Shown piece by piece: positions 8,873 to 18,661 of a stretch of DNA of 64,000 nucleotides. The position numbers were made by a program, and so were the translations under genes. This DNA is from Pseudoalteromonas neustonica (lineage in GTDB: Bacteria; Pseudomonadota; Gammaproteobacteria; Enterobacterales; Alteromonadaceae). The DNA lies in NCBI RefSeq assembly GCF_001653135.1, contig NZ_BDDS01000002.1:496001-560000 (forward strand), given 5' to 3'. The notes beneath the pieces were generated by a model. It saw only the letters and a list, made by a program, of their open reading frames with translations, searched no databases and was not told where the DNA came from. Position 1 is the stretch's first letter; each line of letters opens with the position of its first letter.

Positions 8873-9799
8873 TTATTTTGCTTCGTCAATGGCTGATTGG
8901 CTATTAACCGAACCACATACCATTGCTTTATCAATACGCTTTGCAAGGCCTGTTAATACTTTACCAGGACCAAATTCGTAACTTTGGGTAATACCTTGCG
9001 CTACTAACGCTTGTACTGTCTCAGTCCAACGTACTGGGCTGTATAATTGACGAACCAATGCGTCTTTAATCGCATCTGCTGCGCTTGCAGCGGTTACATC
9101 AACGTTATTAATTACATCACACTTAGGTGTATTAAATGTTAAAGCCGCTAAATCCGTCGCTAATTTTTCTGCTGCAGGCTTCATCAGTTCACAATGTGAT
9201 GGCACGCTTACAGATAAAGGCAATGCACGTTTGGCACCGGCTTCTTTACACGCCTGTGACGCTCTATCAACTGCGGCTTTATGGCCTGCAATCACAACTT
9301 GACCTGGTGAATTATAATTTACTGGCGATACAACCTCACCTTGTGCAGATGCTTCGCACGCAGTTTGGATTTCATCATCACCTAAACCAATGATTGCAGC
9401 CATAGAGCCGACGCCTGCAGGCACAGCTTCTTGCATGTATAAACCACGGTTTTCAACGAGCTTTACAGCTTCCCCTAAACTTAATACATCGGCACACACC
9501 AATGCTGAATATTCACCTAAGCTGTGACCAGCCATTGTTACTTCTGCATCTGAATTTGCTGATAACCATTGACGGTAAATAGCCACTGAGGCTGTTAATA
9601 GTGCAGGTTGAGTACGATGGGTTTGATTTAGTTCTTGTTCTGGTCCATTAAGTACTAATGCAGCCAAATCATAACCTAGTGCGTGTGATGCTTCTGCAAA
9701 CGTTGCTTTTACTATATCCGATTGCTCTAAAAGTTCACTTAACATACCCACTGATTGTGAGCCTTGACCTGGAAAAACAAGTGCAATTTTTTGTGCCAT
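8873..9799 (-). CDS. fabD: Malonyl-CoA:ACP transacylase
   Basis: A 308-residue enzyme that moves malonyl from CoA to ACP. It has FPGQGSQ near the N-terminus, the nucleophile Ser93 in GHSLGEYSAL, and catalytic His202 in VPSHCELM. The fold and length are normal. It is preceded by plsX with a 74-bp gap and no fabH between them, a departure from the enterobacterial order and similar to Pseudomonas. Confidence 0.96.
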   Translation of the reverse strand: MAQKIALVFPGQGSQSVGMLSELLEQSDIVKATFAEASHALGYDLAALVLNGPEQELNQTHRTQPALLTASVAIYRQWLSANSDAEVTMAGHSLGEYSALVCADVLSLGEAVKLVENRGLYMQEAVPAGVGSMAAIIGLGDDEIQTACEASAQGEVVSPVNYNSPGQVVIAGHKAAVDRASQACKEAGAKRALPLSVSVPSHCELMKPAAEKLATDLAALTFNTPKCDVINNVDVTAASAADAIKDALVRQLYSPVRWTETVQALVAQGITQSYEFGPGKVLTGLAKRIDKAMVCGSVNSQSAIDEAK

Positions 9800-9873
9800 A
9801 CTTTGCTCTTTAAATTAAACAAATAAATAATTGTTTAAGTAAACGCCTGACAACAAGATCTACTCGTCAGTCG

Positions 9874-10902
9874 CTACTTTTTAGTTGAATGTGTTTGCTC
9901 GAAAATAGCTGCAATTTTTTCAGGAAGTTGACGCTCAACTTCTTTAGCAGCTTCGTCGATAGCAGCATGAAATGCTTTAGCGGAGGCATTTCCATGGCTT
10001 TTTACGACAATACCGCGCAATCCTACCAGAGAAGCGCCGTTATACTGGTCGGGGTTCACCCTTTTATAGAGTTTTTTTATTACTGGGCGTAGCAAAAAGG
10101 CTAAGCATTTATAGAAAAAGTGCTTGCGCAGTGCTTTAGTAAGCTTAAACATAATGAGTTTTGCAATCCCTTCGCACGTTTTTAAAGCGACATTGCCCAC
10201 AAAACCTTCGCAAACTATAACGTCTGATTTACCAGTAAATATATCACTGCCTTCGCTATAACCGGTATAATTTATATACTTACATTGCTGCATAAGCTCT
10301 GCAGCTTGCTTAATATCTTCATGGCCTTTAATCGCTTCAGAGCCAATATTTAATAAACTGACTTTAGGATTATCACAACCAAGCGCTTGCCCTGCGACCA
10401 CCGACCCCATAATGCCAAACTGATACAAGGTTTGCGCATCACAATGCACATTGGCACCTAAATCAAGTAAGTAAACAGGGTTTTTACGCTCCGTTGGTAC
10501 TGCTGAAATTAATGCTGGGCGCTTTACACCTGGAAGCATTTTCAGTACATAGTGAGCCATGAATAATAGTGCACCGGTGTTTCCGGCACTCACACACGCC
10601 TGTGCTTCACCTGATTTAACTAAATCAAGGGCAACGCGCATTGAGGAATCTTTTTTTGCTCGCACAGCAGAAGACGGTTCACAGCTATTGGTGACAACTT
10701 CAGTGCAATGACGAATAATTAAACGAGGATGGGAAAGAGAATCAAGCGATTCGAGTTCTTTAGATATTACTTGTTCGTTACCACATAAGATTAAACTTAA
10801 GTTGGCATTGGCATTTACCGCGTTAACGGCTGCGGGGATAGATGAACGGGGGCCATAATCGCCCCCCATCATATCTAACGCAATGGTTAGATTGGTCAGC
10901 AT
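9874..10902 (-). CDS. plsX: Phosphate acyltransferase PlsX
   Basis: A 342-residue enzyme converting acyl-ACP and phosphate to acyl-phosphate for phospholipid synthesis. The family start [11 protein letters not shown] is clear, as are [23 protein letters not shown] and [13 protein letters not shown]. PlsX acts at the cytoplasmic face of the inner membrane and feeds PlsY. It follows rpmF by 12 bp, the standard rpmF-plsX linkage. Length and motifs show an intact gene. Confidence 0.95.
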   Translation of the reverse strand: MLTNLTIALDMMGGDYGPRSSIPAAVNAVNANANLSLILCGNEQVISKELESLDSLSHPRLIIRHCTEVVTNSCEPSSAVRAKKDSSMRVALDLVKSGEAQACVSAGNTGALLFMAHYVLKMLPGVKRPALISAVPTERKNPVYLLDLGANVHCDAQTLYQFGIMGSVVAGQALGCDNPKVSLLNIGSEAIKGHEDIKQAAELMQQCKYINYTGYSEGSDIFTGKSDVIVCEGFVGNVALKTCEGIAKLIMFKLTKALRKHFFYKCLAFLLRPVIKKLYKRVNPDQYNGASLVGLRGIVVKSHGNASAKAFHAAIDEAAKEVERQLPEKIAAIFEQTHSTKK

Positions 10903-10914
10903 AAAAGCAATCTC

Positions 10915-11085
10915 TTATTTAGAAATTACTTGAACGCCTTTGTAGTAACCATCTGCAGTCACATGGTGACGACGATGAGTCTCACCAGATGTTTGGTCTA
11001 CAGTTAAAGTTGGACCACTGATCGCATCGTGTGAACGGCGCATGCCGCGTCTTGCACGAGACTTTTTGCTTTTTTGTACAGCCAT
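10915..11085 (-). CDS. rpmF: 50S ribosomal protein L32
   Basis: A 56-residue basic protein starting [17 protein letters not shown] and ending in VISK. The [15 protein letters not shown] block is the L32 signature. The gene is read on the minus strand between yceD and plsX, the usual yceD-rpmF-plsX arrangement. No zinc-ligand cysteines are present, so this is the cysteine-free form common in gammaproteobacteria. Confidence 0.96.
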   Translation of the reverse strand: MAVQKSKKSRARRGMRRSHDAISGPTLTVDQTSGETHRRHHVTADGYYKGVQVISK

Positions 11086-11094
11086 AGTCTTCTC

Positions 11095-11619
11095 CTAAGA
11101 ATCTTTCTTAAGTTGTTTCAAAATATCAAATGGATTAGGTTTATCATCTTCCGCCTTTAAAACACCAAAGCTGGCAGGCTTTGCTGAATAACTGCATGAA
11201 GCTTCGTTGTGGGTAGCAACTAATGGAACTGCTAAAATTAGTTCGTCTTCGATTAACTCAAAAACGTTAATTTCACCATTTTCATCAAGCGCTACTTCAT
11301 CGTAGTCTTCTGGAAAAATATCTGACTCTGTATCCTCTCCAATTGGGGAATAAACAAAGTCTTGAACCAAATCCAACCCTAAATTACCATTACAACGTTG
11401 ACAAGTGACAGTAACGTGTGTGGACAAATTGCCTCTAATCACAGCGAAACCTTGATCGTCGTTTTTGCAATGAATTTTTACCGCTATTTCACCTACTTCT
11501 TCCTGCACAACTTCCCGTAAACGGGTAAGTTTTTCAAGCGGTACAATGCCGTCATACTTTAAACGGTGTTGAGCTGCTTTGCCTGGATGAAGAGTGATGG
11601 GAATTTTCACCTTTTGCAT
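11095..11619 (-). CDS. yceD: YceD family protein (DUF177)
   Basis: A 174-residue protein of the YceD/DUF177 family, always found upstream of rpmF. A CQRC pair in TVTCQRCNGNLGLDL, the acidic middle stretch and the C-terminal CSYSAKPASFGVL fit the family. Relatives have been linked to 23S rRNA metabolism, but the bacterial role is not firmly settled and I make no stronger claim. It is the first gene of the minus-strand run, divergent from maf across 142 bp. Confidence 0.88.
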   Translation of the reverse strand: MQKVKIPITLHPGKAAQHRLKYDGIVPLEKLTRLREVVQEEVGEIAVKIHCKNDDQGFAVIRGNLSTHVTVTCQRCNGNLGLDLVQDFVYSPIGEDTESDIFPEDYDEVALDENGEINVFELIEDELILAVPLVATHNEASCSYSAKPASFGVLKAEDDKPNPFDILKQLKKDS

Positions 11620-11761
11620 AGGGGCTGCATCATATAGATAGTTACTTGGTTAGTCAAAGTAAAAAACCATTTTTAACTGGTTTTTCGTGATTCATTTCTT
11701 TGTTTTACTTACGGATCTGATTTATCCTAACTCAATCTGATTTTCATTAGGAAAACAATCC

Positions 11762-12355
11762 ATGAAGCACCCTCTCATTTTAGCCTCAAGTTCACCCTTT
11801 CGTCAGTCTTTATTGCAAAAATTTAATCTACCATTTGATACTTTTTCACCTGATGTTGACGAAACCCCTCACGTAAACGAAACACCGATTGCGCTTGTTT
11901 CTCGATTAAGTGAGCTCAAAGCCCGCGCTGCAACAGGCCTTTTTAAAGCGGGTTTAGTCATTGGTTCTGATCAAGTTGCAATATTTGACCAGCAAATTTT
12001 GGGTAAACCCCACAATAAAGAAAACGCAATAAAGCAACTGAGCCTATTTAGCGGTAATACAGTCACTTTTTTAACTGGCTTGTGCGTATACGACATTCTT
12101 TCAAACACAACAAAAACACGCGTCGAACCCTTTGATGTCACGTTCAAAAGCCTTTCGCATGAGCAAATAAGCGCTTATTGCGATGCTGAACAACCTTACA
12201 ATTGTGCTGGCAGCTTTAAAAGTGAAGGCTTAGGTATTTGTTTATTTGAGAAACTCAATGGCGATGATCCAAACAGTTTGATTGGGTTACCATTGATCAA
12301 ACTCAGCCAATTATTGACTGAGTTTGGGGTTGATGTATTAAGTAATCAAGCCTAA
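11762..12355 (+). CDS. yceF: Maf-like nucleotide pyrophosphatase, YceF type
   Basis: A 197-residue Maf/Ham1-fold enzyme. ILASSSPFRQSLL, DVDETP, GSDQVAIFD, GKPHNKENA and CAGSFKSEGLGI follow E. coli YceF closely, so 7-methyl-GTP pyrophosphatase is the likely activity, distinct from the dTTP/UTP YhdE type. The ribosome site is AGGAAAAC just before the ATG. It is divergent from yceD, and its 3' end overlaps the convergent HAD gene by 4 bp. Confidence 0.93.
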   Translation: MKHPLILASSSPFRQSLLQKFNLPFDTFSPDVDETPHVNETPIALVSRLSELKARAATGLFKAGLVIGSDQVAIFDQQILGKPHNKENAIKQLSLFSGNTVTFLTGLCVYDILSNTTKTRVEPFDVTFKSLSHEQISAYCDAEQPYNCAGSFKSEGLGICLFEKLNGDDPNSLIGLPLIKLSQLLTEFGVDVLSNQA

Positions 12356-13002
12356 CGATCAAGTAAGAGCGCACCTAATTGCTGATACGAATCAACCGTA
12401 GCAATTGGCGCAAACTCTTGCAGCTGTTGGGCGTTGTGTACGCCCATCGTCACACCTAGGCGGTCAATATTGGCTGCTTTCGCCATGGCCATGTCGATTT
12501 TAGTGTCACCAACCATTAACGCATCAAGAGCACTCATATTGAGCTCATCAAGTAATTGTAATAGCATATCAGGCGCTGGTTTTGACAATGCATCATCGCT
12601 GGTGCGCGTTGCAACAAAATAATTCCTAAGCTTTGTTTCATCGAGTAAACGCTCAAGCCCAGCACGGCTTTTCCCGGTTGCAACAGCTAACAACACACCA
12701 CTATTTTTTAATGCAGCTAAAGTTTGCTCAACACCTTCGAATAAAGGGGTTGGCGTTACATCTACATATTTATATTGATGTTTATAGCCTGCGATCAAGT
12801 CAGCATATAAATCTGCATCGTTAGGAAATAAAGTAGCCACAGCCTGTTCAAGTGATAAGCCTATAATATTGGCGGTTTCTTCGTCACTCGGAGCAACTAA
12901 GCCACATAATATCGCAGATTGATGCATGCAGTTTACTATTTTTGTCACTGAATCCATCACTGTGCCATCCCAATCAAATATCACTAATTTATAGGATTTC
13001 AC
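12352..13002 (-). CDS. HAD family phosphatase, Gph-like
   Basis: A 216-residue haloacid-dehalogenase hydrolase. Motif I is FDWDGTVMDS, motif II is AVATGKS, and motifs III/IV are in KPAPDMLLQ and MVGDTKIDM. The helical cap between motifs I and II places it with phosphoglycolate/pyrophosphate phosphatases. The substrate is not certain; proteins like this often sit next to rluC and are annotated only as HAD-IA hydrolases. Its ATG overlaps the rluC stop by 4 bp, so the two are translationally coupled. Confidence 0.87.
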   Translation of the reverse strand: MKSYKLVIFDWDGTVMDSVTKIVNCMHQSAILCGLVAPSDEETANIIGLSLEQAVATLFPNDADLYADLIAGYKHQYKYVDVTPTPLFEGVEQTLAALKNSGVLLAVATGKSRAGLERLLDETKLRNYFVATRTSDDALSKPAPDMLLQLLDELNMSALDALMVGDTKIDMAMAKAANIDRLGVTMGVHNAQQLQEFAPIATVDSYQQLGALLLDR

Positions 13003-13958
13003 GATTTGGCTGCACGTAATGTTTTAATACAATTAACAAGTGCTTTATCAAGTGGTGCTTCAACACGCATGGTGGTTTCGTTTTTAGGGTGATAAAAACT
13101 CAAGTCATGTGCATGCAAAAATAACCGCCCTAAACCAATTTTACGCATCGCTGCATCAAATGCTTGGTTACCGTATTTGTCATCGCAAGCAATAGCATGC
13201 CCACGGCACTGAGTGTGAACACGAATTTGGTGCGTACGACCAGTAACGGGTGATGCCTGCACCAGTGAGCATTCATCAAAACGTTCTAACACTTTAAAGC
13301 GTGTATGAGATGGCTTACCTTCGGTGTTATTAACACGAACAACACGCTCACCCGATTGCAAGGTGTTCTTCAACAGCCCTTCGGTAACGTTTTTATCTTT
13401 TGAATCCCACTGGCCATCAACCAATGCCCAATAGTTTTTTTCCATGGTTTTTTCACGTAACTGTTCATGAAGACTGGTCAGTACAGAACGACGTTTTGAA
13501 ATCAATAAGCAACCTGATGTATCCCGATCTAACCGATGCACAAGCTCTAAGCTTCGCTCTTCAGGGCGTAGAACACGCAACGCTTCAATAAGCCCATAAC
13601 TTAAACCGCTGCCACCGTGCACAGCCATGCCTGAAGGTTTATTAATTACAATAAGATACTTGTCTTCAAATAAAATAGCGTCTTCAAGCTTAGTTACTAC
13701 ATCTAAATTTTTTGGTACAAACTCTTCACGCTCAGCGATTTTAATTGGCGGGATACGCACAATATCGTCAAGTTGAAGTTTGTAAACAGGTTTGATACGT
13801 TTTTTGTTCACACGCACCTCACCTTTTCGAAGGATTCGGTAAACAGCGCTTTTAGGCACCCCTTTTAAGTGGGTAATAAGAAAGTTATCAATCCGTTGAC
13901 CTAAATGGTCTTCGGTAATCGTGACGAAAGATACTTGTAAGCCGGTTTTTTCTGACAT
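12999..13958 (-). CDS. rluC: 23S rRNA pseudouridine synthase RluC
   Basis: A 319-residue RluA-family enzyme. An S4 RNA-binding domain (about residues 18-80, with LRKGEVRVNKKR) precedes the synthase domain. The catalytic motif is HRLDRDTSG with Asp144, the same number as in E. coli RluC, and RTHQIRVH is the conserved C-terminal motif. RluC makes pseudouridines 955, 2504 and 2580 of 23S rRNA. It is divergent from rne, as in E. coli, and overlaps the downstream HAD gene by 4 bp. Confidence 0.94.
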   Translation of the reverse strand: MSEKTGLQVSFVTITEDHLGQRIDNFLITHLKGVPKSAVYRILRKGEVRVNKKRIKPVYKLQLDDIVRIPPIKIAEREEFVPKNLDVVTKLEDAILFEDKYLIVINKPSGMAVHGGSGLSYGLIEALRVLRPEERSLELVHRLDRDTSGCLLISKRRSVLTSLHEQLREKTMEKNYWALVDGQWDSKDKNVTEGLLKNTLQSGERVVRVNNTEGKPSHTRFKVLERFDECSLVQASPVTGRTHQIRVHTQCRGHAIACDDKYGNQAFDAAMRKIGLGRLFLHAHDLSFYHPKNETTMRVEAPLDKALVNCIKTLRAAKS

Positions 13959-14271
13959 TGCCTAATCACTGATTTAAGTAAAAATAATTTAGTTGCTAAC
14001 ACGGTTATAATAATGGGATAATCGCTAGCGCAAATATAAATTTGCACATAACAACGGTGCTTTTTAACACATTAATACATTCGTGATGCACATTCTGGGT
14101 AATTGATCATACAGATCCGAGTTAAGTTTTCCAAAGCTTTTATACATACCTAGTTTGCACGTGCGTTCAATTAACTCCGATGCGCGTAATATATCGCTAG
14201 TTAAGTTTGACCACGATGTGTTTTTTAATGTTGATAAAAAAAGCAATGAACAAATAATTTGTCTGATCGTG

Positions 14272-14290
14272 ACGGCGTACAATACGCCGT
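14272..14290 (+). promoter_or_regulatory. rne leader hairpin 1
   Basis: ACGGCGTA and TACGCCGT form a perfect 8-bp stem closed by a CAA triloop, 287 bp upstream of the rne ATG. No T-run follows, so it is not a simple terminator. Confidence 0.5.
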
Positions 14291-14403
14291 TCAGCAGATG
14301 CATTGTAAATCGTACAAGTTAATTTAATACATGGTCGACTCTGGGCAGAACTCAAATAGATAACTGTAAAAACAGTCATTTGTTTTCCCCCTATTTAGAA
14401 TCT

Positions 14404-14425
14404 AATAACGTGACAACACGTTATT
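14404..14425 (+). promoter_or_regulatory. rne leader hairpin 2
   Basis: AATAACGTG and CACGTTATT form a perfect 9-bp stem with an ACAA loop, 152 bp upstream of the rne ATG. It is a candidate counterpart of the E. coli hp2 element used for RNase E feedback; that role is inferred from position only. Confidence 0.5.
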
Positions 14426-14576
14426 GTCAGCCAGCACCATAAAGATACTTAAACGGATACAGAGCAAAGCTCCCCCACAGATCCAGTCGTGAGATTGTAT
14501 AAAAAGAAGCGATGGGAGCAACTGAACAGGCGAAAAGTTTCGTCATGTCAGAGACATAACACAGTAGAGTAACAAT

Positions 14577-17500
14577 ATGAAACGTATGCTAATCAATGCG
14601 ACGCAGCAAGAAGAAATGCGCGTAGCACTGGTTGATGGCCAGCGCCTGTATGATTTAGATATCGAAAGCCCGGGTCACGAACAAAAAAAAGCCAATATTT
14701 ATAAAGGCAAAATCACACGTATAGAACCGTCACTAGAAGCCGCTTTTGTTGAGTATGGCGCTGATCGTCACGGATTCCTTCCTTTAAAAGAAATTGCTCG
14801 CACTTACTTCCCGACAGGTTATACCTTTCACGGTCGTCCGAACATACGTGACGTGATCAAAGAAGGTCAAGAAGTCATTGTTCAAGTAGATAAAGAAGAG
14901 CGCGGACAAAAAGGCGCAGCTCTTACTACGTTTATTAGTGTTGCTGGTAGCTATTTAGTGCTTATGCCAAACAACCCACGTGCTGGCGGTATTTCTCGTC
15001 GTATCGAAGGTGATGAGCGTACAGAACTTAAAGAAGCATTAAGCCGTTTAGAACTGCCTAAAGGTATGGGTTTAATCGTGCGTACTGCTGGTGTTGGCAA
15101 ATCATTTGAAGAGCTTAACTACGACTTAAAAGCGCTATTAGTACATTGGGATGCGATTCAACAAGCGTCTGATGGCGGTAAAGCTCCGTTCCTAATTCAT
15201 CAAGAAAGCAACGTGATTTTCCGTGCTATTCGCGATTACTTACGTCGTGACATCGGTGAAATACTGATTGATAAAGCCCGAGTATTTGAAGAAGCAAAAG
15301 CGCATATAGAGCGTTTTCGCCCTGACTTCATGAGCCGTGTAAAACTTTATCAAGGTGAAGTCCCACTGTTTACTCATTATCAAATCGAAAGCCAAATTGA
15401 GTCAGCATTTCAACGTGAAGTTCGCCTGCCTTCTGGCGGTTCAATTGTAATTGATCCAACTGAAGCACTTACCTCTATCGATATCAATTCATCAAAAGCC
15501 ACTAAAGGCGGTGATATCGAAGAAACAGCGCTTAACACCAACTTAGAAGCTGCTGACGAAATTGCTCGCCAATTGCGTTTACGTGACTTAGGTGGCTTAA
15601 TCGTTATCGATTTCATCGACATGACACCCCCACGTCATCAACGTGAAGTAGAAAACCGCTTAAAAGATGCTGTACGTCCAGATCGTGCCCGTGTACAAAT
15701 TGGTAAGATCTCACGTTTTGGCTTACTAGAAATGTCGCGTCAGCGCTTGCGCCCTTCATTAGGTGAAGCAAGCCAAGGTCCATGCCCACGCTGTAGTGGC
15801 CAAGGTACTATTCGTTCAAACGAGTCGATTGCATTATCAATCCTACGTTTAATCGAAGAAGAAGCGATTAAAGACAATACGTCACAAGTTAACGCACAAG
15901 TGCCTGTTGCTGTTGCCGCTTATTTGTTAAATGAGCAACGTCGTAGCGTACATCGCATTGAAAAACGTCATAATTGCGATGTTGTGATTATTCCTAATCA
16001 ACACATGGAAACGCCTCATTACGAAGTTATGCGCTTACGTAAAGACGAAACCATCGAGACTGTAAGCTATGAGCAAGTGATTGCTCCTGAGCAAGAAGTA
16101 TTTGAAACATCAAAAACACCAACAGCGGTAGTACGTGAGGAGCCAGTTTTAAAAGGTGTAGTAATGCCTTCGACACCGGCCCCGCAAGCTGTTGAAAAGC
16201 CAGCTCCAACGCAAACAGCCAGTCAGCCAGCTGCAGAGCAAGTTAGCTTGCTGACAACTATTAGCAACTGGTTCAAATCGTTATTCGCTGATTCATCTGA
16301 AAAGAAAGAAGAAGTAAAGAAACAAGAACAGCAAACTGCACAGAGTAACCGCAATAACCGCAATCGTAACAATGATGGTGATACTCGTCGTCGAAACAAT
16401 CAACGTCGTCGTAACAACAACTCACGTAATAAGCCGGTTAATGAGCGTTCAACAGAAGAAGCTGTTGTTGTTAAAAACGATAATGCATCAACAAGTACTG
16501 AGCAGCAGGAAAGAAACGATAATCGTAATAAACGTCGTCGCAATCCTAACTCGCGTAAACGTAATGAAACTCGTAATGACGATAAAAAAGAAGTGGCAGT
16601 TGCAGCAGCAACTACACCTGAAGTAAAAGATGTTACAGTTGAAACTACTGAACAAAAACCAAAAGTTCGCCGTCAACGTCGTAACATACGTAAAAAGGTA
16701 CGCTTACAAGCTGAAGATAGCCAAGTTGTTGCAACTGATGATCAACAGCAAGCTGTTGCTGATGAAAAACCGACTCAGACCCCGACAAAAACTGAAGACG
16801 TTGTTGTAGAAAAAGCACCGGTTGTTGAAACACCTGCACAAGACATTGAACAGGTAGTTGTGAATGAACAAGATGCTGCCTCTGCAGATGAAGAGCAAGG
16901 CCAAACACGTACACGTTCACGCCGCTCACCTCGCCATTTACGTGCCGCAGGCCAACGTCGTCGTCGTCCTGAAGGTGAAGAAGCTACTCAAACACAAAGT
17001 ACACAACCGCCAGCGTTTATTCCAGTTGCAGATCAAGCCGCAGCCGAATATGAAGCGGAGTTAAAAGCAAAAGAAAATGCGATTACTGAAGCGAATGAAT
17101 CTGCTCCTGAAGTAGTTAAAGCAGCACCTGTTGTCGCAGAGCCTACTCCTGAAGTTGTTGATGAAACACCTGTGGTTGCTGAGCCTACTTCTGCTGTAGT
17201 TGAAGAAACACCTGTGGTTGCTGAGTCTACTCCTGCAGTAGTTGAAGAAACACCTGTGGTTACTGAGCCGACTCCTGAAGTGGTTGAAGAAACACCTGTA
17301 GTTACTGAGCCGACTCCTGCAGTAGTTGAAGAAACACCTGTGGTTGCTGAGCCTACTCCTGCAGTAGTTGAAGAAACATCTGTGGTTACTGAGCCTACTC
17401 CTGCAGTAGTTGAAGAAACATCTGTGGTTACTGAGCCGACTCCTGCAGTAGTTGAAGAAACACCAGTTGTTACTGAGCCTGCTCCTGCAGTAGTTGAAGA

Positions 17501-17891
17501 AACACCTGTTGTTACTGAGCCTACTCCTGCTGTAGTTGAAGAAACACCTGTTGTTACTGAGCCTACTCCTGCTGTAGTTGAAGAAACACCTGTTGTTACT
17601 GAGCCTACTCCTGTAGTAGTTGAAGAAACACCTGTTGTTACTGAGCCTACTCCAGTAGTTGAAAAAGCACCAACACAAACTGTTTCTAACACTAAAACAG
17701 TGATCACAACTGGAAAAGCAAGTGCGCCAATGGCACAACCTACACCAGTCGCTGATAGCGATGTTGTTCATACGCCTAAGGCAATGGCACATGATAAGCG
17801 TGAAGCGATTCCAGATAGTGGCTTGCGTGCCGGTTCATTAAAGCCAGCTGGTCGTGCTAGTGCTGCAATGACTAAAACATTGAGTGCTTAA
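14577..17891 (+). CDS. rne: Ribonuclease E
   Basis: A 1104-residue endoribonuclease, the degradosome scaffold. The catalytic half has the S1 domain (about residues 37-120, [18 protein letters not shown]), metal-binding Asp302 in SIDINSS and Asp345 in IVIDFIDM, and the zinc link CPRC (Cys403, Cys406), all matching E. coli spacing to within one residue. The C-terminal half is low-complexity: a likely amphipathic membrane anchor at about 557-571 ([15 protein letters not shown]), Arg/Asn-rich RNA-binding stretches at about 600-720, then twelve 14-residue Pro/Val/Glu repeats (851-1018). The end carries [10 protein letters not shown] and [10 protein letters not shown], short motifs resembling the tail of other gammaproteobacterial RNase E proteins. 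A strong terminator follows. Confidence 0.97.
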   Translation: MKRMLINATQQEEMRVALVDGQRLYDLDIESPGHEQKKANIYKGKITRIEPSLEAAFVEYGADRHGFLPLKEIARTYFPTGYTFHGRPNIRDVIKEGQEVIVQVDKEERGQKGAALTTFISVAGSYLVLMPNNPRAGGISRRIEGDERTELKEALSRLELPKGMGLIVRTAGVGKSFEELNYDLKALLVHWDAIQQASDGGKAPFLIHQESNVIFRAIRDYLRRDIGEILIDKARVFEEAKAHIERFRPDFMSRVKLYQGEVPLFTHYQIESQIESAFQREVRLPSGGSIVIDPTEALTSIDINSSKATKGGDIEETALNTNLEAADEIARQLRLRDLGGLIVIDFIDMTPPRHQREVENRLKDAVRPDRARVQIGKISRFGLLEMSRQRLRPSLGEASQGPCPRCSGQGTIRSNESIALSILRLIEEEAIKDNTSQVNAQVPVAVAAYLLNEQRRSVHRIEKRHNCDVVIIPNQHMETPHYEVMRLRKDETIETVSYEQVIAPEQEVFETSKTPTAVVREEPVLKGVVMPSTPAPQAVEKPAPTQTASQPAAEQVSLLTTISNWFKSLFADSSEKKEEVKKQEQQTAQSNRNNRNRNNDGDTRRRNNQRRRNNNSRNKPVNERSTEEAVVVKNDNASTSTEQQERNDNRNKRRRNPNSRKRNETRNDDKKEVAVAAATTPEVKDVTVETTEQKPKVRRQRRNIRKKVRLQAEDSQVVATDDQQQAVADEKPTQTPTKTEDVVVEKAPVVETPAQDIEQVVVNEQDAASADEEQGQTRTRSRRSPRHLRAAGQRRRRPEGEEATQTQSTQPPAFIPVADQAAAEYEAELKAKENAITEANESAPEVVKAAPVVAEPTPEVVDETPVVAEPTSAVVEETPVVAESTPAVVEETPVVTEPTPEVVEETPVVTEPTPAVVEETPVVAEPTPAVVEETSVVTEPTPAVVEETSVVTEPTPAVVEETPVVTEPAPAVVEETPVVTEPTPAVVEETPVVTEPTPAVVEETPVVTEPTPVVVEETPVVTEPTPVVEKAPTQTVSNTKTVITTGKASAPMAQPTPVADSDVVHTPKAMAHDKREAIPDSGLRAGSLKPAGRASAAMTKTLSA
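17127..17666 (+). repeat. 42-bp tandem repeat inside rne
   Basis: Twelve consecutive 42-bp units run from 17127 to 17630, followed by a shortened unit. Each encodes a variant of [14 protein letters not shown]. Units differ mainly at silent sites and at the T/A, P/S and A/E/V positions, so the array keeps its frame. It adds an extended acidic proline-rich linker to RNase E. Copy number is likely to vary between strains. Confidence 0.95.
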
Positions 17892-17921
17892 TAACTCACA
17901 TTGTTTAGTTAAGTACTAAAT

Positions 17922-17957
17922 AAAAAAGCCGTGTTAATAAAATTAACACGGCTTTTT
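17922..17957 (+). terminator. Terminator after rne
   Basis: GCCGTGTTAAT and ATTAACACGGC form an 11-bp stem with an AAA loop, flanked by A-runs upstream and TTTTT downstream, so it can work in both directions. It begins 30 bp after the rne stop. Confidence 0.9.
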
Positions 17958-18110
17958 CGTTTATAGCTGAAACCTAAATTGACACTAAAGTGTAAAGCCC
18001 CAAACAACTGAAGTTTTTATCTCTGTAATCCCCTACTTTTTATTTGGTAACTCTTATACCAATCTACTTAGATATGGGGTCTATTTAATGACAAGAAAAT
18101 TGCGCTATAA

Positions 18111-18425
18111 CTAGGGCGTGTTGACCTTTCGTGATTGATTTTACAGCAGTCTATTTGGTATTTAGGCAAGGCAGCGCCGATGTAGTGTGGTTGTTCCCCA
18201 TAAATAGGCGATAACGCAGTATAAATGCCAAACATGCGCTGCCCAAAGGGTTCTCCCAAGGGGCGACTAACTGTTTATTACCTGTACGGATGTAGATAAA
18301 GGGCATGAGCAGAGCGCGGAGGCTTTGCTCGATTTTACTTAGTCCACTCGATTCCAAATCTCCCGCCGCGATTGAACCGCCTGAGTTTGAATAAATTTCA
18401 ATCATCAAAGATCAACAGACCCGAG
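18111..18425 (+). mobile_element. Palindromic repeat family A, copy 1 (diverged)
   Basis: A 315-bp element starting CTAGGGCGTGTTGACCTTTC and ending in a degraded inverted copy (AAGATCAACAGACCCGAG). The conserved core GGCAAGGC and AACGCAGTATAAAT is in plus orientation. It carries no transposase or plausible coding frame, so it resembles a non-autonomous MITE-like element. The right half is clearly more diverged than copies 2 and 3, suggesting an older insertion. It lies between the rne terminator and a lipoprotein gene. Bases 18054-18110 before it may be the remnant of another repeat. Confidence 0.8.
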
Positions 18426-18486
18426 TACTACATACAAATTAAAGTTACTTACTACAAACAAATTAAAGTTACTTACTACAAACAAA
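18426..18486 (+). repeat. 24-bp tandem repeat, 2.5 units
   Basis: Two full 24-bp units (18426-18449, 18450-18473; one mismatch) and a 13-base part unit, each starting TACTACA and containing AAATTAAAGTTACT. The array begins directly at the end of repeat copy 1 and precedes the lipoprotein promoter region. Confidence 0.85.
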
Positions 18487-18661
18487 AAAAAACAAAAAAC
18501 CATCACTTGACACTATATATTAACAAACCCATTTGCTACTATCACTTTGCTTATTTTTAATACAACTTTATTGCATGCTAATTTAATGCGGGTAAGCAGT
18601 ATTTCTGCGGATAATTAGAGACAACTTTTAGTTAATATAATTCTCAAAGGAAAGTTAAATT

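Larger units (their letters stand above)
13959..14576 (+). promoter_or_regulatory. rne upstream region and long 5' leader
   Basis: A 618-bp gap between divergent rluC and rne. Short open frames on the minus strand have no convincing ribosome sites. The rne side holds two perfect hairpins (listed separately) and a GCTCCC/GGGAGC pair at 14469-14474 and 14514-14519 that could close a third. In E. coli the rne leader is several hundred bases long, folds into hairpins and allows RNase E to control its own message. The same logic is inferred here; the sequence itself need not match. Confidence 0.6.

Noticed and set aside
11659-11687. Hairpin-like AAAACCA/TGGTTTT between yceD and maf
   Set aside because: It is short and AT-rich, and no gene ends there, so a terminator call is not supported.
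14064-14379. Minus-strand small genes in the rne leader
   Set aside because: Weak starts, no family likeness, and the region is better explained as leader and promoter DNA.
17127-17666. CRISPR-like array
   Set aside because: The units are contiguous with no unique spacers and encode protein in frame with rne.
17033-17792. Long open frames on the minus strand opposite the RNase E repeat
   Set aside because: They follow from the 42-bp periodicity of the repeat, have low-complexity sequence and no ribosome site.
18068-18408. Small open frames inside repeat copies, also 21075-21269
   Set aside because: They follow the palindromic element sequence, differ between copies and have no ribosome site.
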